Assembly: GCF_033366695.1 (NCBI RefSeq)
Contig: NZ_JAOBTQ010000001.1
Location: 7,130,001 to 7,194,000, forward strand
Origin: Streptomyces sp. SCL15-4
Lineage (GTDB): Bacteria > Actinomycetota > Actinomycetes > Streptomycetales > Streptomycetaceae
DNA: 64,000 nucleotides
Direction: 5' to 3'
Shown here: positions 24,638 to 33,089 of the stretch, one piece after another
Numbering within the stretch: the first letter of the stretch is position 1
Layout of the letters: every line of letters starts with the position of its first letter
Program-made: the position numbers and the translations under genes
Notes under the pieces: generated by a model
The model's input: the letters and a program-made list of their open reading frames with translations, nothing else
Database searches by the model: none
Told to the model about the DNA's origin: nothing

Positions 24638-25215
24638 CGGCGACGAACGGCCAGGCGACGCCCGGAAGCGAAGCGACCGGTGCCCGGACCGGGACCGGCC
24701 CCGATCCCGCGCGCGGCGACACCGTCTCCGCCGTCGTCCGCCAGTGGCAGTCCGTCCACCCCCGGCTGGACACCGGGCCGATGGAGATCATCGGCCGGAT
24801 CAACCGCTGCGCCGCGCTGCTCCAGCAGGCCGAGGACGCCCCGCTGCGCCGGGCCGGACTGAGCCGTGCGGAGTTCGACCTGCTCGGCGCGCTGCGCCGC
24901 ACCGGCCACGAGCTGACCCCGGGGGAGCTGGCCCGGGAGACCTTCTCCTCCGGGGCCGCCGTCACCAAGCGGCTCAAGCAGCTGACCGAGCGCGGCCTGG
25001 TCGAACGGCGCGGCGACACCCGCGACCGGCGCGTGGCCCACGTCCGGCTCACCGACGCCGGCCGCGGCCTCGTCGACGGCATCCTTCCCGAGCAGCTCGC
25101 CTACGAGACGGCCGTCCTGTCCGTCCTGCCTCCCGGCGACCAAGGCGAACTGGCCGGGCTCCTCGCCGAGTTGCTGGGCCGCCTGGAGGGCCGGATGGGC
25201 GCGTTGCGGGCCTAG
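24634..25215 (+). CDS. MarR-family regulator of the FUSC operon
   Basis: 193 aa. A low-complexity head of about 30 residues precedes the winged helix (LSRAEFDLLGALRRTG, PGELARETFSSGAAVTKRLKQLTERGLVERRGDTRDRRVAHVRLT). The DRR wing motif is intact. Translationally coupled to the FUSC gene by an ATGA overlap. The TTTTAC dyad in front of the operon is the natural candidate for its binding site. Confidence 0.92.
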   Translation: MTATNGQATPGSEATGARTGTGPDPARGDTVSAVVRQWQSVHPRLDTGPMEIIGRINRCAALLQQAEDAPLRRAGLSRAEFDLLGALRRTGHELTPGELARETFSSGAAVTKRLKQLTERGLVERRGDTRDRRVAHVRLTDAGRGLVDGILPEQLAYETAVLSVLPPGDQGELAGLLAELLGRLEGRMGALRA

Positions 25216-25267
25216 GGTCCACCGTCCGGATCGCGCCGGACACGCACCGGGCCCTGGCCGGCGGGCG

Positions 25268-26320
25268 TCACAGGACGTCGTGCGCGGTACGGCGGTACGT
25301 GGAGCGGCGGTCGGCGATGTCCGGCCAGCGGTCGCCGTACACATTGCGGGTGACGGCGGCCTCCCGCAGGAAGTCGTGCGGGAAACCCAGCGGCACCGCG
25401 CTCACCTCGTCCAGACGGGCCCGCGCGTCCGCGTCGAGCCGCACCCCGGTGCACCCCAGGTTGTCCGCGAGCTGCTCCGGCCGGGTGGCCGACACGATCG
25501 GCACGACGTTCCCGGGCCGGCCCAGCAGCCAGGCCAGGGCCACCTGCGCCGGGCTCCAGCCGCCCGCCTCGGCGACCTCCAGCACCGCGCCGACGACCTC
25601 CTCCTCCCGGGCCCCGGGCGGCTCGTCCCGCGTGTCCAGCCGCCCGGACTCCCCGCGCCGGTACTTCCCCGTGAGCCGGCCCTCCGCCAGCGGCGCCCAG
25701 GCGAACACGGCGAGGTCGAACGCCCGGGCCTGCGGCAGCAGTTCGCGTTCCGGAGTGCGTTCCAGCAGGCTGTAGCGCAGCTGCGAACCGGCGAAGCAGG
25801 TCCAGCCGCGCAGCTCGGCCAGGGTGTTGGCCTGCGCGATCTCCCAGGCCGGCCAGTCCGACACGCCCACGTAGAGCACCTTGCCGGCGCGGACGACGTC
25901 GTCCAGGGCGCGCATCACCTCCTCCACCGGGGTGAAGTTGTCCCGGGCGTGCACCCACAGCACGTCCAGCCGGTCGGTGCGCAGCCGGCGCAGGCTGTCC
26001 TCCACCGACCGCACGAGGTTCCCGCGGTGGTTGCCCGCCGCGTTGGGGTCGCCGTCACGGGTGCCGCAGGTGTACTTGCTCGCCAGCACGAACCGGTCGC
26101 GGCGTCCGGCGAGCAGCTCGCCGAGGATCCGCTCGGCGCTGCCCGCGGTGTAGTTGTTCGCGGTGTCGACGAAGTTGCCGCCCGCCTCGGCGTAGACGTC
26201 CAGGATCCGGGCGCTGGTGTCCTTGTCGGCGCCCCACCCCCAGTCCTCCCCGAAGGTCATGGTGCCCAGCGCCAGCTCGCTGACGCGCAACCCGGTCCGT
26301 CCGAACAGCGTGTACCGCAC
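25268..26320 (-). CDS. Aldo/keto reductase
   Basis: 350 aa, TIM-barrel AKR. The catalytic tetrad reads Asp52 and Tyr57 in VDTANNYTAGSAE, Lys82 in SKYT and His124 in WVHARD. The C-terminal NADPH-binding part is VPIVSATRPEQLADNL. It resembles AKR subfamilies of the YajO/IolS sort that reduce aldehydes or sugars. It converges on the MarR gene with a 52-bp gap and faces the repeat-rich spacer upstream. No obvious regulator or partner. Confidence 0.92.
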   Translation of the reverse strand: MRYTLFGRTGLRVSELALGTMTFGEDWGWGADKDTSARILDVYAEAGGNFVDTANNYTAGSAERILGELLAGRRDRFVLASKYTCGTRDGDPNAAGNHRGNLVRSVEDSLRRLRTDRLDVLWVHARDNFTPVEEVMRALDDVVRAGKVLYVGVSDWPAWEIAQANTLAELRGWTCFAGSQLRYSLLERTPERELLPQARAFDLAVFAWAPLAEGRLTGKYRRGESGRLDTRDEPPGAREEEVVGAVLEVAEAGGWSPAQVALAWLLGRPGNVVPIVSATRPEQLADNLGCTGVRLDADARARLDEVSAVPLGFPHDFLREAAVTRNVYGDRWPDIADRRSTYRRTAHDVL

Positions 26321-26476
26321 GTGTGCCTCCCTTGTCGCAGGTGGTGCGGTGCGACGCTAGGAGCTGGAGCGCCCTCGAAGGCAAACCCGCACGGCCCCGC
26401 GTGTCCCGGTCCCCTGGCCGGCCTTCCGGCCAACGCCCACGGGACGGCGGCGGCGTCCGGCGTCTCCGTCTCCGCG

Positions 26477-26870
26477 CTCCGACCGCCGTCGCCGTCCGCC
26501 GAGTCCGGCGGCTTCGCCGGGCCGACCGGCACCGGCACCGGCCGCCGAGCGCGGTGTTCTGGCCGGGCTTGGTCCGGCTGTCGTGGCCGTCGGCTGAGCA
26601 CGGCGGCCTCGCCGGGCCGGCCGAGGCGGGGCCCGGCGGTCGCCGCGCGGCGACCGCCGGGACGCACCTGGGCGGGGCACCGGCCGCCGAGCGCGGTGTT
26701 CCGGTCGGGTCCTGGTCCGACCGTCGTCGCCGTCCGCTGAATACGGCGGTCTCGCCGGGCCGGCCGGGACGGGGCGGTGGCTGCGGAGCGCGGTGTTCTG
26801 GCCGGGGCTTGGCCCGACCGCCGTAGCCGACCTGCTGAGTACGGCGGGCCGGCCGGGGCGGCGGGCCCAC
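26477..26870. repeat. Noncoding imperfect repeats, three full copies and one partial
   Basis: The block AGCGCGGTGTTCTGG, then CGGG..TGGTCCGACCGTCG..GCCGTC, then GCTGAGTACGGCGG and CTCGCCGGGCCGGCCG recurs with substitutions. The AGCGCGGTGTT element begins at 26548, 26690 and 26787 (spacings 142 and 97). A partial unit lacking that element covers 26477-26533. No frame is conserved between copies, so it is not coding. It lies in the 615-bp spacer between the aldo/keto reductase and VOC genes. Confidence 0.75.
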
Positions 26871-26935
26871 CCAGGCCGGCGGTCCGGCCCGGCCGGGGCG
26901 GGGCCGTCGGCCCGGTGCGTTCCGCCGGGCCGGTC

Positions 26936-27328
26936 CTAGATTCCGGGCCGGTAGCGCAGGGGATGGTCCGCCGGGATCTCCACCAGGACGATCTGCGTGC
27001 CGTCGGGGTCGGCGATCCACATCTCGACCAGACCCCACGGCTCCTTCACCGGCGGCCGCACGATGTCCACGCCCCGCGCCCGCAGCTCCTCGTACGCCGC
27101 CGACGCGTCCTCGACCTGGAGCCACAGCCGTACCGCGGGGGAGGGCGGGTCGTCGGAGCGGCCGGACAGCTCCAGGAAACCGCCGCCCAGGAAGTACACC
27201 GTGCCGCGTTCGGGGCCGGTACCGAACTCGCGGTAGACGGACAGCCCCAGCTGTTCGCCGTAGAAGGTCCGGGAGCGTTCGGGGTCGGAGGGCCGGAGCA
27301 GGGTCCGGCCGCTGAGTACATGCACCAT
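26936..27328 (-). CDS. VOC-superfamily (glyoxalase/bleomycin-resistance-like) protein
   Basis: 130 aa, one complete pair of beta-alpha-beta-beta-beta units. It shows the usual LLRPSDPERSRTFYGEQLGLSVYRE opening and a closing WIADPDGTQIVLVEIPADHP. These fold into metal-dependent lyases, dioxygenases or antibiotic-binding proteins; the exact activity cannot be assigned. It diverges from the acetyltransferase gene across 57 bp. Confidence 0.88.
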   Translation of the reverse strand: MVHVLSGRTLLRPSDPERSRTFYGEQLGLSVYREFGTGPERGTVYFLGGGFLELSGRSDDPPSPAVRLWLQVEDASAAYEELRARGVDIVRPPVKEPWGLVEMWIADPDGTQIVLVEIPADHPLRYRPGI

Positions 27329-27385
27329 GCAGCAGGGTTACCCTCTTCCGTGCCCCGGCCACGCCCGAGATCGGAGACCACCGCC

Positions 27386-27925
27386 ATGGACACCCCCGCC
27401 ACCGGACTCACCTTCCGTGACGCCACCGACGCCGACGTGGACGCCCTCGTCGCGCTGGTCGAGTCGGCGTACCGGGGGGACGGCAGCCGGGCGGGCTGGA
27501 CCACCGAGGCGGACATCCTCCAGGGGCAGCGCACCGATCCCGAGGGTGTGCTGGAGGTGATCAAGTCGCCGGACAGCCGGCTGCTCACCGTGGAGCGGGA
27601 CGGCCGGATCGTCGCCTGCTGCCAGCTGGAACACCGCGGTGATCACGCCTACTTCGGCATGTTCGCGGTGAGCCCCGGCCTCCAGGGCGCGGGCCTCGGC
27701 AAGGTGGTCATGGCGGAGGCGGAGCGCCGGTGCCGTGAGACCTGGGGCGTCGGCGAGATGCGCATGACGGTGATCTCCGTACGCGACGAGCTGATCGCCT
27801 GGTACGAACGCCGCGGCTACCGCCGTACGGGCCGGATGTCCCCTTTCCCGTACGGCGACGAACGCTTCGGCATCCCGCAGCGCGACGACCTGGAGTTCGA
27901 GCTGCTGGTCAAGAAGCTCACGTGA
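27386..27925 (+). CDS. GNAT-family N-acetyltransferase
   Basis: 179 aa. The acetyl-CoA-binding motif A is FAVSPGLQGAGLGKVVMAEAE, and the C-terminal WYERRGYRRTGR strand-helix motif is intact. Substrate unknown. GNAT proteins with the opening LTFRDATDADVDALVALVESAYRG are common in streptomycetes as detoxifying or regulatory enzymes. Start ATG 27386. Confidence 0.9.
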   Translation: MDTPATGLTFRDATDADVDALVALVESAYRGDGSRAGWTTEADILQGQRTDPEGVLEVIKSPDSRLLTVERDGRIVACCQLEHRGDHAYFGMFAVSPGLQGAGLGKVVMAEAERRCRETWGVGEMRMTVISVRDELIAWYERRGYRRTGRMSPFPYGDERFGIPQRDDLEFELLVKKLT

Positions 27926-27940
27926 TCTCCCCGCCGACGT

Positions 27941-28624
27941 CTACGCCGTGAACCGGCCCGTGCGCTTGATCTCCGGGTAGTCGGTCGTCGCCCCGTCCAG
28001 CTCCAGGGCGCGGACCAGCCGCAGGTGGTCCTGGGTGTTGACCACCCAGCCGATGATCCGCAGCCCGGACGCGCGCGCGTGCTCGACGATCTCCAGGGTC
28101 AGCCGGCGGATGTTCAGGCACACGGTCGCCGCGCCCGCCGCGACCGCGCGGTCCACCACCTCGGTGCCGTACCGGCCGGCGATCAGCGCGGTGCGCACTC
28201 CCGGCACCAGCCGGGCGATCTCGGTGATCGCCTCGTCGTGGAACGAGGACACCTCCACCCGCGCGGTCAGGTCCCGCGCGCGCATCACCTCGGCGAGCGC
28301 CCGGGCCGCCGCCACGTCCTTGATCTCGGCCTGCAACGGCGTGCGCACCGCCTCCAGCACCTCTTCGAACACCGGCACCCGCTCTCCGCGGCCCGCGTCC
28401 AGGGCGCGCAGCTCCGCGAGGGTCTTCTCGGCGATGGGCCCGGAGCCGTCGGTGGTCCGGTCCACCTCCGCGTCGTGCATGACGACCAGGGCGCCGTCCT
28501 TGCTGAGGTGCAGATCGAGTTCGATCAGGTCGAGGCCGGCCCGCTGCGCGGCGGCGAAGGAACGGAGGGTGTTCTCGGGCTCGACGCCCATGACCCCGCG
28601 ATGACCGATGGTAAGGAAGTTCAA
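27941..28624 (-). CDS. Glycerophosphodiester phosphodiesterase (GDPD family)
   Basis: 227 aa, TIM barrel. The conserved HRG (His8), PENTLRSF, ELDLHLSKDG and MHDAEVDRTTDG motifs carry the metal and catalytic residues, and AEIKD and GWVVNTQDHL follow in the expected order. The enzyme hydrolyses glycerophosphodiesters to glycerol-3-phosphate and an alcohol. There is no signal peptide, so it is intracellular. The TTG at 28624 is the only start that keeps the family N-terminus (NFLTIGHRG); the Shine-Dalgarno is weak. Confidence 0.9.
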   Translation of the reverse strand: MNFLTIGHRGVMGVEPENTLRSFAAAQRAGLDLIELDLHLSKDGALVVMHDAEVDRTTDGSGPIAEKTLAELRALDAGRGERVPVFEEVLEAVRTPLQAEIKDVAAARALAEVMRARDLTARVEVSSFHDEAITEIARLVPGVRTALIAGRYGTEVVDRAVAAGAATVCLNIRRLTLEIVEHARASGLRIIGWVVNTQDHLRLVRALELDGATTDYPEIKRTGRFTA

Positions 28625-29029
28625 GGTTCAACTCGCTTCCGTCGACGGCGGCTCGGCGACGCGCGGACCGACGGACCCGTGCCGGACGTCGTCGTCCACG
28701 CGGCAAGGCCGCAGCCTAGTGGCCGGGCCGTGCGATGGACCCGTGGCTGCGCCGGGCATTCGGGAGCCGGGGCAGACGCCCGTTGGCCGGTATCCGCCCC
28801 GGCCGTCACCCGCCCGTGGGCGCGTCCTCCACCCCCTTGACCGACCGGTGCGCCGTCGCGCCGGGGAGCGCGCGCCGTCGGCGAAAGTGAGCGCGGTCAC
28901 GGTTTACGACAGGAAAAACATCGGTGACCAAGGAGGTGGGCAGAAGAATTTCCGGCACCCACTCTTGCTGAGAGAAACAGGGTGGGCTTACGGTGACCAC
29001 ACGCGAGGTTCTCCCGTGGAGGATGGGAC
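28625..29029. promoter_or_regulatory. 405-bp upstream region of the DUF6421 operon with repeated GGTGACC
   Basis: CGGTGACC occurs at 28922-28929 and 28991-28998, and the inverted GGTCAC at 28895-28900, forming a GGTCAC/GTGACC dyad with a 23-nt spacer. The part from 28900 to 28990 is much richer in A than its surroundings (GACAGGAAAAACATC). This is likely the promoter and operator zone for the DUF6421 operon. GTGGAGGATGGGAC provides the ribosome binding site at its end. Confidence 0.4.
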
Positions 29030-30427
29030 ATGACGGAAATTCTTGTGCAGGCAGGCGCGGAGGAGCGGGCTCCTTCGCTGACCAGGGTGGTTGAGCACCC
29101 GGCCTGGACCGTGCTCAAGGATGCCGTGGAGCAGATCCGGCCATGGCAGTCGAAGGACGGCTCGATCGACTTCGACGCCGAGGGCGCCCCGCGGCGGGCC
29201 GAGGCCGTGGCGGCCGTCGAGCGCGTCGCCGAAGCGGTCGAGCGCCTCTCCCCGCTGGTTCCGCACGACGCCGCCTACCACCAGGCCCTCGTGAAGGACC
29301 TGCGCCGCTGGGCCGAGGGCGGCTTCGAGGTCCCGGACTTCCTGGACTCGCTGCTGGCCTTCCAGCCCGCCGCGCACCGCGTGGACGGCCTCCAGCACCT
29401 GGTCGTCTTCCCCATGTACACGCAGAACGGCAACCCGGACCGCAACCTCGAGGCGGTCGTGCTGCGCATGGTCTGGCCGGACTGGCTGGCCGAGCTGGAG
29501 CGCACCCGGTACGACAACCCGCTCTTCTGCGGCATCACCTTCGAGGACTTCACCTCGGGCTACGACACCAACTCGGCCGTCCTCTTCCCGGAGACCATCG
29601 CCGTCCGCGAAGCGCCGGAACGTTTCTCCTGGGGTGGCATCTTCTGCGACCGCGAGGCCGCCCGGTTCCGCCGTGTCACCGACGCCGCCGTGGACATCCT
29701 GGGCCTGGAGCTGCCCGAGGACATCGCCGCGATGGTGCACGACCAGAGGCGCTGCGAAGAGGCCTTCGTCCTGTGGGACATGGTCCACGACCGCACCCAC
29801 AGCCACGGCGACCTGCCGTTCGACCCGTTCATGATCAAGCAGCGCCAGCCGTTCTGGATGTACGGCCTGGAGGAGCTGCGCTGTGACCTCACCGCCTTCA
29901 AGGAGGCCGTGAAGCTCCAGGCGGACGGCGTCCCGCAGGCCCGTGACGTGCAGTACGCGGTGCTCTTCGACCGCATGTTCCGCTTCCCCGTCACCGGCGA
30001 CCGCAACCGCAACTACGACGGCCTCGGCGGCCAGCTGCTCTTCGCCTACCTGCACAAGCACGACGTCATCCGCTGGACCGACAACAAGCTCTCCATCGAC
30101 TGGGAGCGCGCCCCGCAGGTCACCAACCAGCTGTGCGCCGAGATCGAGAAGCTCTACCGGGACGGCATCGACCGCCCGAAGCTCGTGCACTGGTTCGCCG
30201 GCTACGAACTGGTCCGCACCTACCTCGCCCCGCACCCCGGCTCCAAGTGGGCCAAGGGCCCCGACGCCCTGGACCTGACCCAGCCGCCGCGCAAACTGGT
30301 GGACGACGTGCTTCCGGACGAGTTTCCGCTGAGCATGTTCTATGAGGCGCTGTCCAAGAAGCTGAAGAATGTGATCGCCTCCACCAAGGGCATCACGGCG
30401 GACGGCACCGAGCGGATCGCCGCGTGA
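29030..30427 (+). CDS. DUF6421 family protein, putative metalloenzyme
   Basis: 465 aa, soluble, no signal peptide. It matches DUF6421, a family of unknown function found mainly in streptomycetes and relatives. A striking region near residues 256-290 reads WDMVHDRTHSHGDLPFD, then KQRQPFWMYGLEELRCDL: the clustered His residues and following Glu residues look like a metal site. Other conserved-looking blocks are FPMYTQNGNPDRNLEAV and RFSWGGIFCDREAARFRR. First gene of a tight set with an SDR and a threonine-aldolase-like enzyme, so it probably acts in the same short pathway. GGAGG precedes the ATG. Confidence 0.88.
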   Translation: MTEILVQAGAEERAPSLTRVVEHPAWTVLKDAVEQIRPWQSKDGSIDFDAEGAPRRAEAVAAVERVAEAVERLSPLVPHDAAYHQALVKDLRRWAEGGFEVPDFLDSLLAFQPAAHRVDGLQHLVVFPMYTQNGNPDRNLEAVVLRMVWPDWLAELERTRYDNPLFCGITFEDFTSGYDTNSAVLFPETIAVREAPERFSWGGIFCDREAARFRRVTDAAVDILGLELPEDIAAMVHDQRRCEEAFVLWDMVHDRTHSHGDLPFDPFMIKQRQPFWMYGLEELRCDLTAFKEAVKLQADGVPQARDVQYAVLFDRMFRFPVTGDRNRNYDGLGGQLLFAYLHKHDVIRWTDNKLSIDWERAPQVTNQLCAEIEKLYRDGIDRPKLVHWFAGYELVRTYLAPHPGSKWAKGPDALDLTQPPRKLVDDVLPDEFPLSMFYEALSKKLKNVIASTKGITADGTERIAA

Positions 30428-30465
30428 GCGACCGCGGCCGGCACACTGTTCAAGAGGGGAAGAAC

Positions 30466-31224
30466 GTGGGGTACGTGGGGAACAACGGGTCTCTCAGCGG
30501 TGCGGTGATCGCGGTGGCCGGCGCGGGCGGCCCCGCCGGGCACGCGACGCTGGTCCGGCTCGCCGAGGCGGGCGCGGTCGTCGTCGGCGCCGACAACAAT
30601 CCCGAGCGCCTCGCGGAGGCCGTGGACGCGGCGCGCTACGCCCGCGGCGGTGCCACGGTCACCGGCGAGACCGTCGACCTGCTCGACCCGGCGGACACCC
30701 GGGCCTGGGCCGCGCGCATCGAGAAGGACCACGGCCGCGTCGACGGCCTGGTCCACCTGGTGGGCGGCTGGCGCGGCAGCGCCACCTTCGCCGAGACCGA
30801 CCTCGCCGACTGGGACCTGCTGGAGAAGCTGCTGGTCCGCACGGTCCAGCACACCTCCCTCGCCTTCTTCGAGCCCCTCCAGCGCGGCGACCGCGGCCGG
30901 TACCTGCTCATCAGCGCCGCCGGCGCGTCCAAGCCGACGGCCGGCAACGCGGCGTACTCCGCCGCCAAGGCCGCCGCCGAGGCGTGGACGCTCGCCATGG
31001 CCGACGGCTTCCGCAAGGCCGGGGGCGAGGAGGGCCCGCGTGCGGCGGCTGCCATCCTGGTGGTGAAGGCGCTGGTGCACGACGCGATGCGCGCCGAACG
31101 CCCCAACGCGAAGTTCGCGGGCTTCACGGACGTCAAGGACCTGGCCGAGGCCGTCGAGGGCGTCTGGAGCAAGCCCGCCGCAGAAGTGAACGGAAACCGT
31201 CTGTGGCTGACCGAGAAGCCGTGA
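30466..31224 (+). CDS. Short-chain dehydrogenase/reductase
   Basis: 252 aa. Glycine-rich cofactor site VAGAGGPAGHATLVRL near the N-terminus, VHLVGGWRG in place of the common NNAG, and an active-site AAYSAAKAAAEAW with the YxxxK pair. GTG 30466 is chosen because AAGAGGGGA precedes it at normal spacing; the GTG at 30424, overlapping the DUF6421 stop, has none. The next gene overlaps by 4 nt (GTGA), so the two are translationally coupled. Likely an NAD(P)-dependent oxidoreductase for a small hydroxy or amino compound processed by the aldolase. Confidence 0.9.
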   Translation: MGYVGNNGSLSGAVIAVAGAGGPAGHATLVRLAEAGAVVVGADNNPERLAEAVDAARYARGGATVTGETVDLLDPADTRAWAARIEKDHGRVDGLVHLVGGWRGSATFAETDLADWDLLEKLLVRTVQHTSLAFFEPLQRGDRGRYLLISAAGASKPTAGNAAYSAAKAAAEAWTLAMADGFRKAGGEEGPRAAAAILVVKALVHDAMRAERPNAKFAGFTDVKDLAEAVEGVWSKPAAEVNGNRLWLTEKP

Positions 31225-32291
31225 ACCCTCCCAAGACCGACGCGCGTCGCCATCACGACCCGCAGGTCCGCGGTTTCGCCAGTGACAACTACGCCGGAGT
31301 CCATCCCGAGATACTGGCCGCCCTGGCCCTGGCCAACGGCGGCCACCAGGTGGCGTACGGCGAGGACGACTACACCGAGCACCTCCAGCGGATCGTCCGC
31401 AGCCATTTCGGGGCCACCGCCGAGGCCTTCCCGGTCTTCAACGGCACCGGCGCCAACGTGGTCGCGCTCCAGGCGGTCACCGACCGCTGGGGCGCGGTGA
31501 TCTGCGCCGAGAGCGCGCACATCAACGTCGACGAGGGCGGTGCTCCCGAGCGCATGGGCGGGCTGAAGCTGCTCACCGTGCCCACGCCCGACGGCAAGCT
31601 CACCCCGGAGCTGATCGACCGGCAGGCCTGGGGCTGGGAGGACGAGCACCGCGCGATGCCGCAGGTCGTGTCGATCACCCAGTCCACCGAGCTGGGCACC
31701 CTCTACACGCCCGGGGAGATCCGCGCGATCTGCGAACACGCCCACGCGCGCGGCATGAAGGTGCACCTGGACGGCTCCCGGATCGCCAACGCCGCCGCCT
31801 CCCTGGACGTGCCCATGCGGACGTTCACCAACGCGGTGGGCGTGGACATCCTCTCGCTGGGCGGGACGAAGAACGGCGCGCTGTTCGGCGAGGCCGTCGT
31901 CGTCATCAACCAGGACGCGGTGCGGCAGATGAAGCACCTGCGGAAGATGTCGATGCAACTGGCCTCCAAGATGCGCTTCGTCTCGGTGCAGTTGGAGGCG
32001 CTGCTCGCCAAGGACCTGTGGCTGCGCAACGCCCGGCACGCCAACGAGATGGCCCAGCGGCTCGCCGAGGGCGTCCGCGCGGTGCACGGCGTGGAGATTC
32101 TCTACCCGGTCCAGTCCAACGGCGTCTTCGCCCGGCTCCCGCACGACGTGAGCGAGCGGCTGCAGAAGCGGTTCCGGTTCTACTTCTGGGACGAGGCCGC
32201 CGGAGTGGTGCGCTGGATGTGCTCGTTCGACACCACGGAGGACGACGTGGACGCGTTCCTGGCGGCCCTGAAGGAGGAGATGGCCCGCTGA
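31221..32291 (+). CDS. Low-specificity threonine aldolase / beta-eliminating lyase (PLP)
   Basis: 356 aa, fold-type I PLP enzyme. FASDNYAGVHPEILAAL opens the domain, HLDGSRIAN binds the cofactor, and the Schiff-base Lys217 is in SLGGTKNGALFGEAVV. Threonine aldolases cleave beta-hydroxy amino acids into glycine and an aldehyde. Coupled to the SDR gene through a GTGA overlap. The combination suggests that the SDR forms or removes the beta-hydroxy group or the aldehyde; this is inference. Confidence 0.92.
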   Translation: MNPPKTDARRHHDPQVRGFASDNYAGVHPEILAALALANGGHQVAYGEDDYTEHLQRIVRSHFGATAEAFPVFNGTGANVVALQAVTDRWGAVICAESAHINVDEGGAPERMGGLKLLTVPTPDGKLTPELIDRQAWGWEDEHRAMPQVVSITQSTELGTLYTPGEIRAICEHAHARGMKVHLDGSRIANAAASLDVPMRTFTNAVGVDILSLGGTKNGALFGEAVVVINQDAVRQMKHLRKMSMQLASKMRFVSVQLEALLAKDLWLRNARHANEMAQRLAEGVRAVHGVEILYPVQSNGVFARLPHDVSERLQKRFRFYFWDEAAGVVRWMCSFDTTEDDVDAFLAALKEEMAR

Positions 32292-32332
32292 CTCCGTAGC
32301 ACTGCATAGGTATGCGATCACCTGGAAAGTCA

Positions 32333-32370
32333 TTGACGTCGGGTGATCGCGTTCCTATGCTCTGCGGACA
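32333..32370 (+). promoter_or_regulatory. Consensus-like promoter giving a leaderless mRNA
   Basis: TTGACG (32333-32338), 17-nt spacer, TATGCT (32356-32361). The next ATG is at 32370, 8 nt beyond the -10, with no Shine-Dalgarno, so the mRNA should begin at the start codon. A nearly symmetrical GCATAGGTATGC-type sequence lies just upstream at 32304-32316. Confidence 0.7.
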
Positions 32371-32960
32371 TGGAGCTGATCCAGAACACCGCCGACCTGT
32401 CCGCCTACCTGGCCGCCGACGAGGCCATCGACCACCACCACCCGGTGGTCCGGGAGACCGCCGCCCGCCTCGCCGCCGAGGCCGCCGACTCGTATGAATA
32501 TGCGCGGGCCGCCTATGAGTTCGTGCGGGACGCCATTGCGCACTCACAGGACTCCGGCGACCTCCGCGTCACCTGGCGCGCCTCCGACGTACTGGCCCTG
32601 GGCACCGGCATCTGCCACGCCAAGTCCCATGCCCTCGCCGCGCTGCTGCGGGCCGAGGACATCCCGGCGGCCCTGTGCTACCAGCGGCTGACCGACGACG
32701 CGGACGGACACCTGCTCCACGGCCTGGTCGCCGTGCGCTTCCACGGCGCCTGGCACCGGCAGGACCCCCGCGGCAACAAGCCGGGCGTGGACGCGCGCTT
32801 CTCCCTGGCCGGCGAACGGCTGGCCTGGACCCCGGACCCCGCGGCCGGCGAGACGGACTACCCGGGCCTCTACGCCGCTCCGCATCCCGCGGTCCTCACC
32901 GCCCTGCGCACGGCCCCGGACCGCCCGCACCTGTGGAAGACGCTCCCGGCGAGCCTGTGA
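32370..32960 (+). CDS. Transglutaminase-like (TGc superfamily) protein
   Basis: 196 aa. Catalytic triad visible: Cys82 in GTGICHAKSHALAALLR, His117 in HLLHGLVAV, Asp132 in WHRQDPRGN. Proteins of this compact type are cytosolic cysteine hydrolases or peptidase-like enzymes rather than protein cross-linkers. It has its own promoter 79 bp after the threonine aldolase gene, so it need not belong to that operon. ATG 32370 is chosen from the promoter geometry; an earlier ATG at 32343 would precede transcription. Confidence 0.88.
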   Translation: MELIQNTADLSAYLAADEAIDHHHPVVRETAARLAAEAADSYEYARAAYEFVRDAIAHSQDSGDLRVTWRASDVLALGTGICHAKSHALAALLRAEDIPAALCYQRLTDDADGHLLHGLVAVRFHGAWHRQDPRGNKPGVDARFSLAGERLAWTPDPAAGETDYPGLYAAPHPAVLTALRTAPDRPHLWKTLPASL

Positions 32961-33089
32961 GACCCGGTGTACGACCGGCCGCGCACCGCATCCGGCGCAC
33001 GGCCGCACCTCGACGGCGGACGGACCACGGGAAGCGGCCCGCCGGAAAACGCGCCCGGGCCAAGGCGAACCGGCCGGGCGCCGCGGGCC

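Noticed and set aside
26055..27362. 435-residue minus-strand open frame through the repeat region
   Set aside because: The repeat copies fall in different frames and the peptide is low-complexity Pro/Arg.
28924..28971. Short frame starting GTGACCAAGGAGG and ending in a Cys codon before TGA
   Set aside because: Only 15 codons, no Shine-Dalgarno and no match to the known leader-peptide pattern.
28950..28990. CTGAGAG after a CACCC element, reminiscent of a TPP riboswitch
   Set aside because: The other conserved parts of the THI element (GAACCTGA and the following stem) are absent, and no thiamine gene follows.
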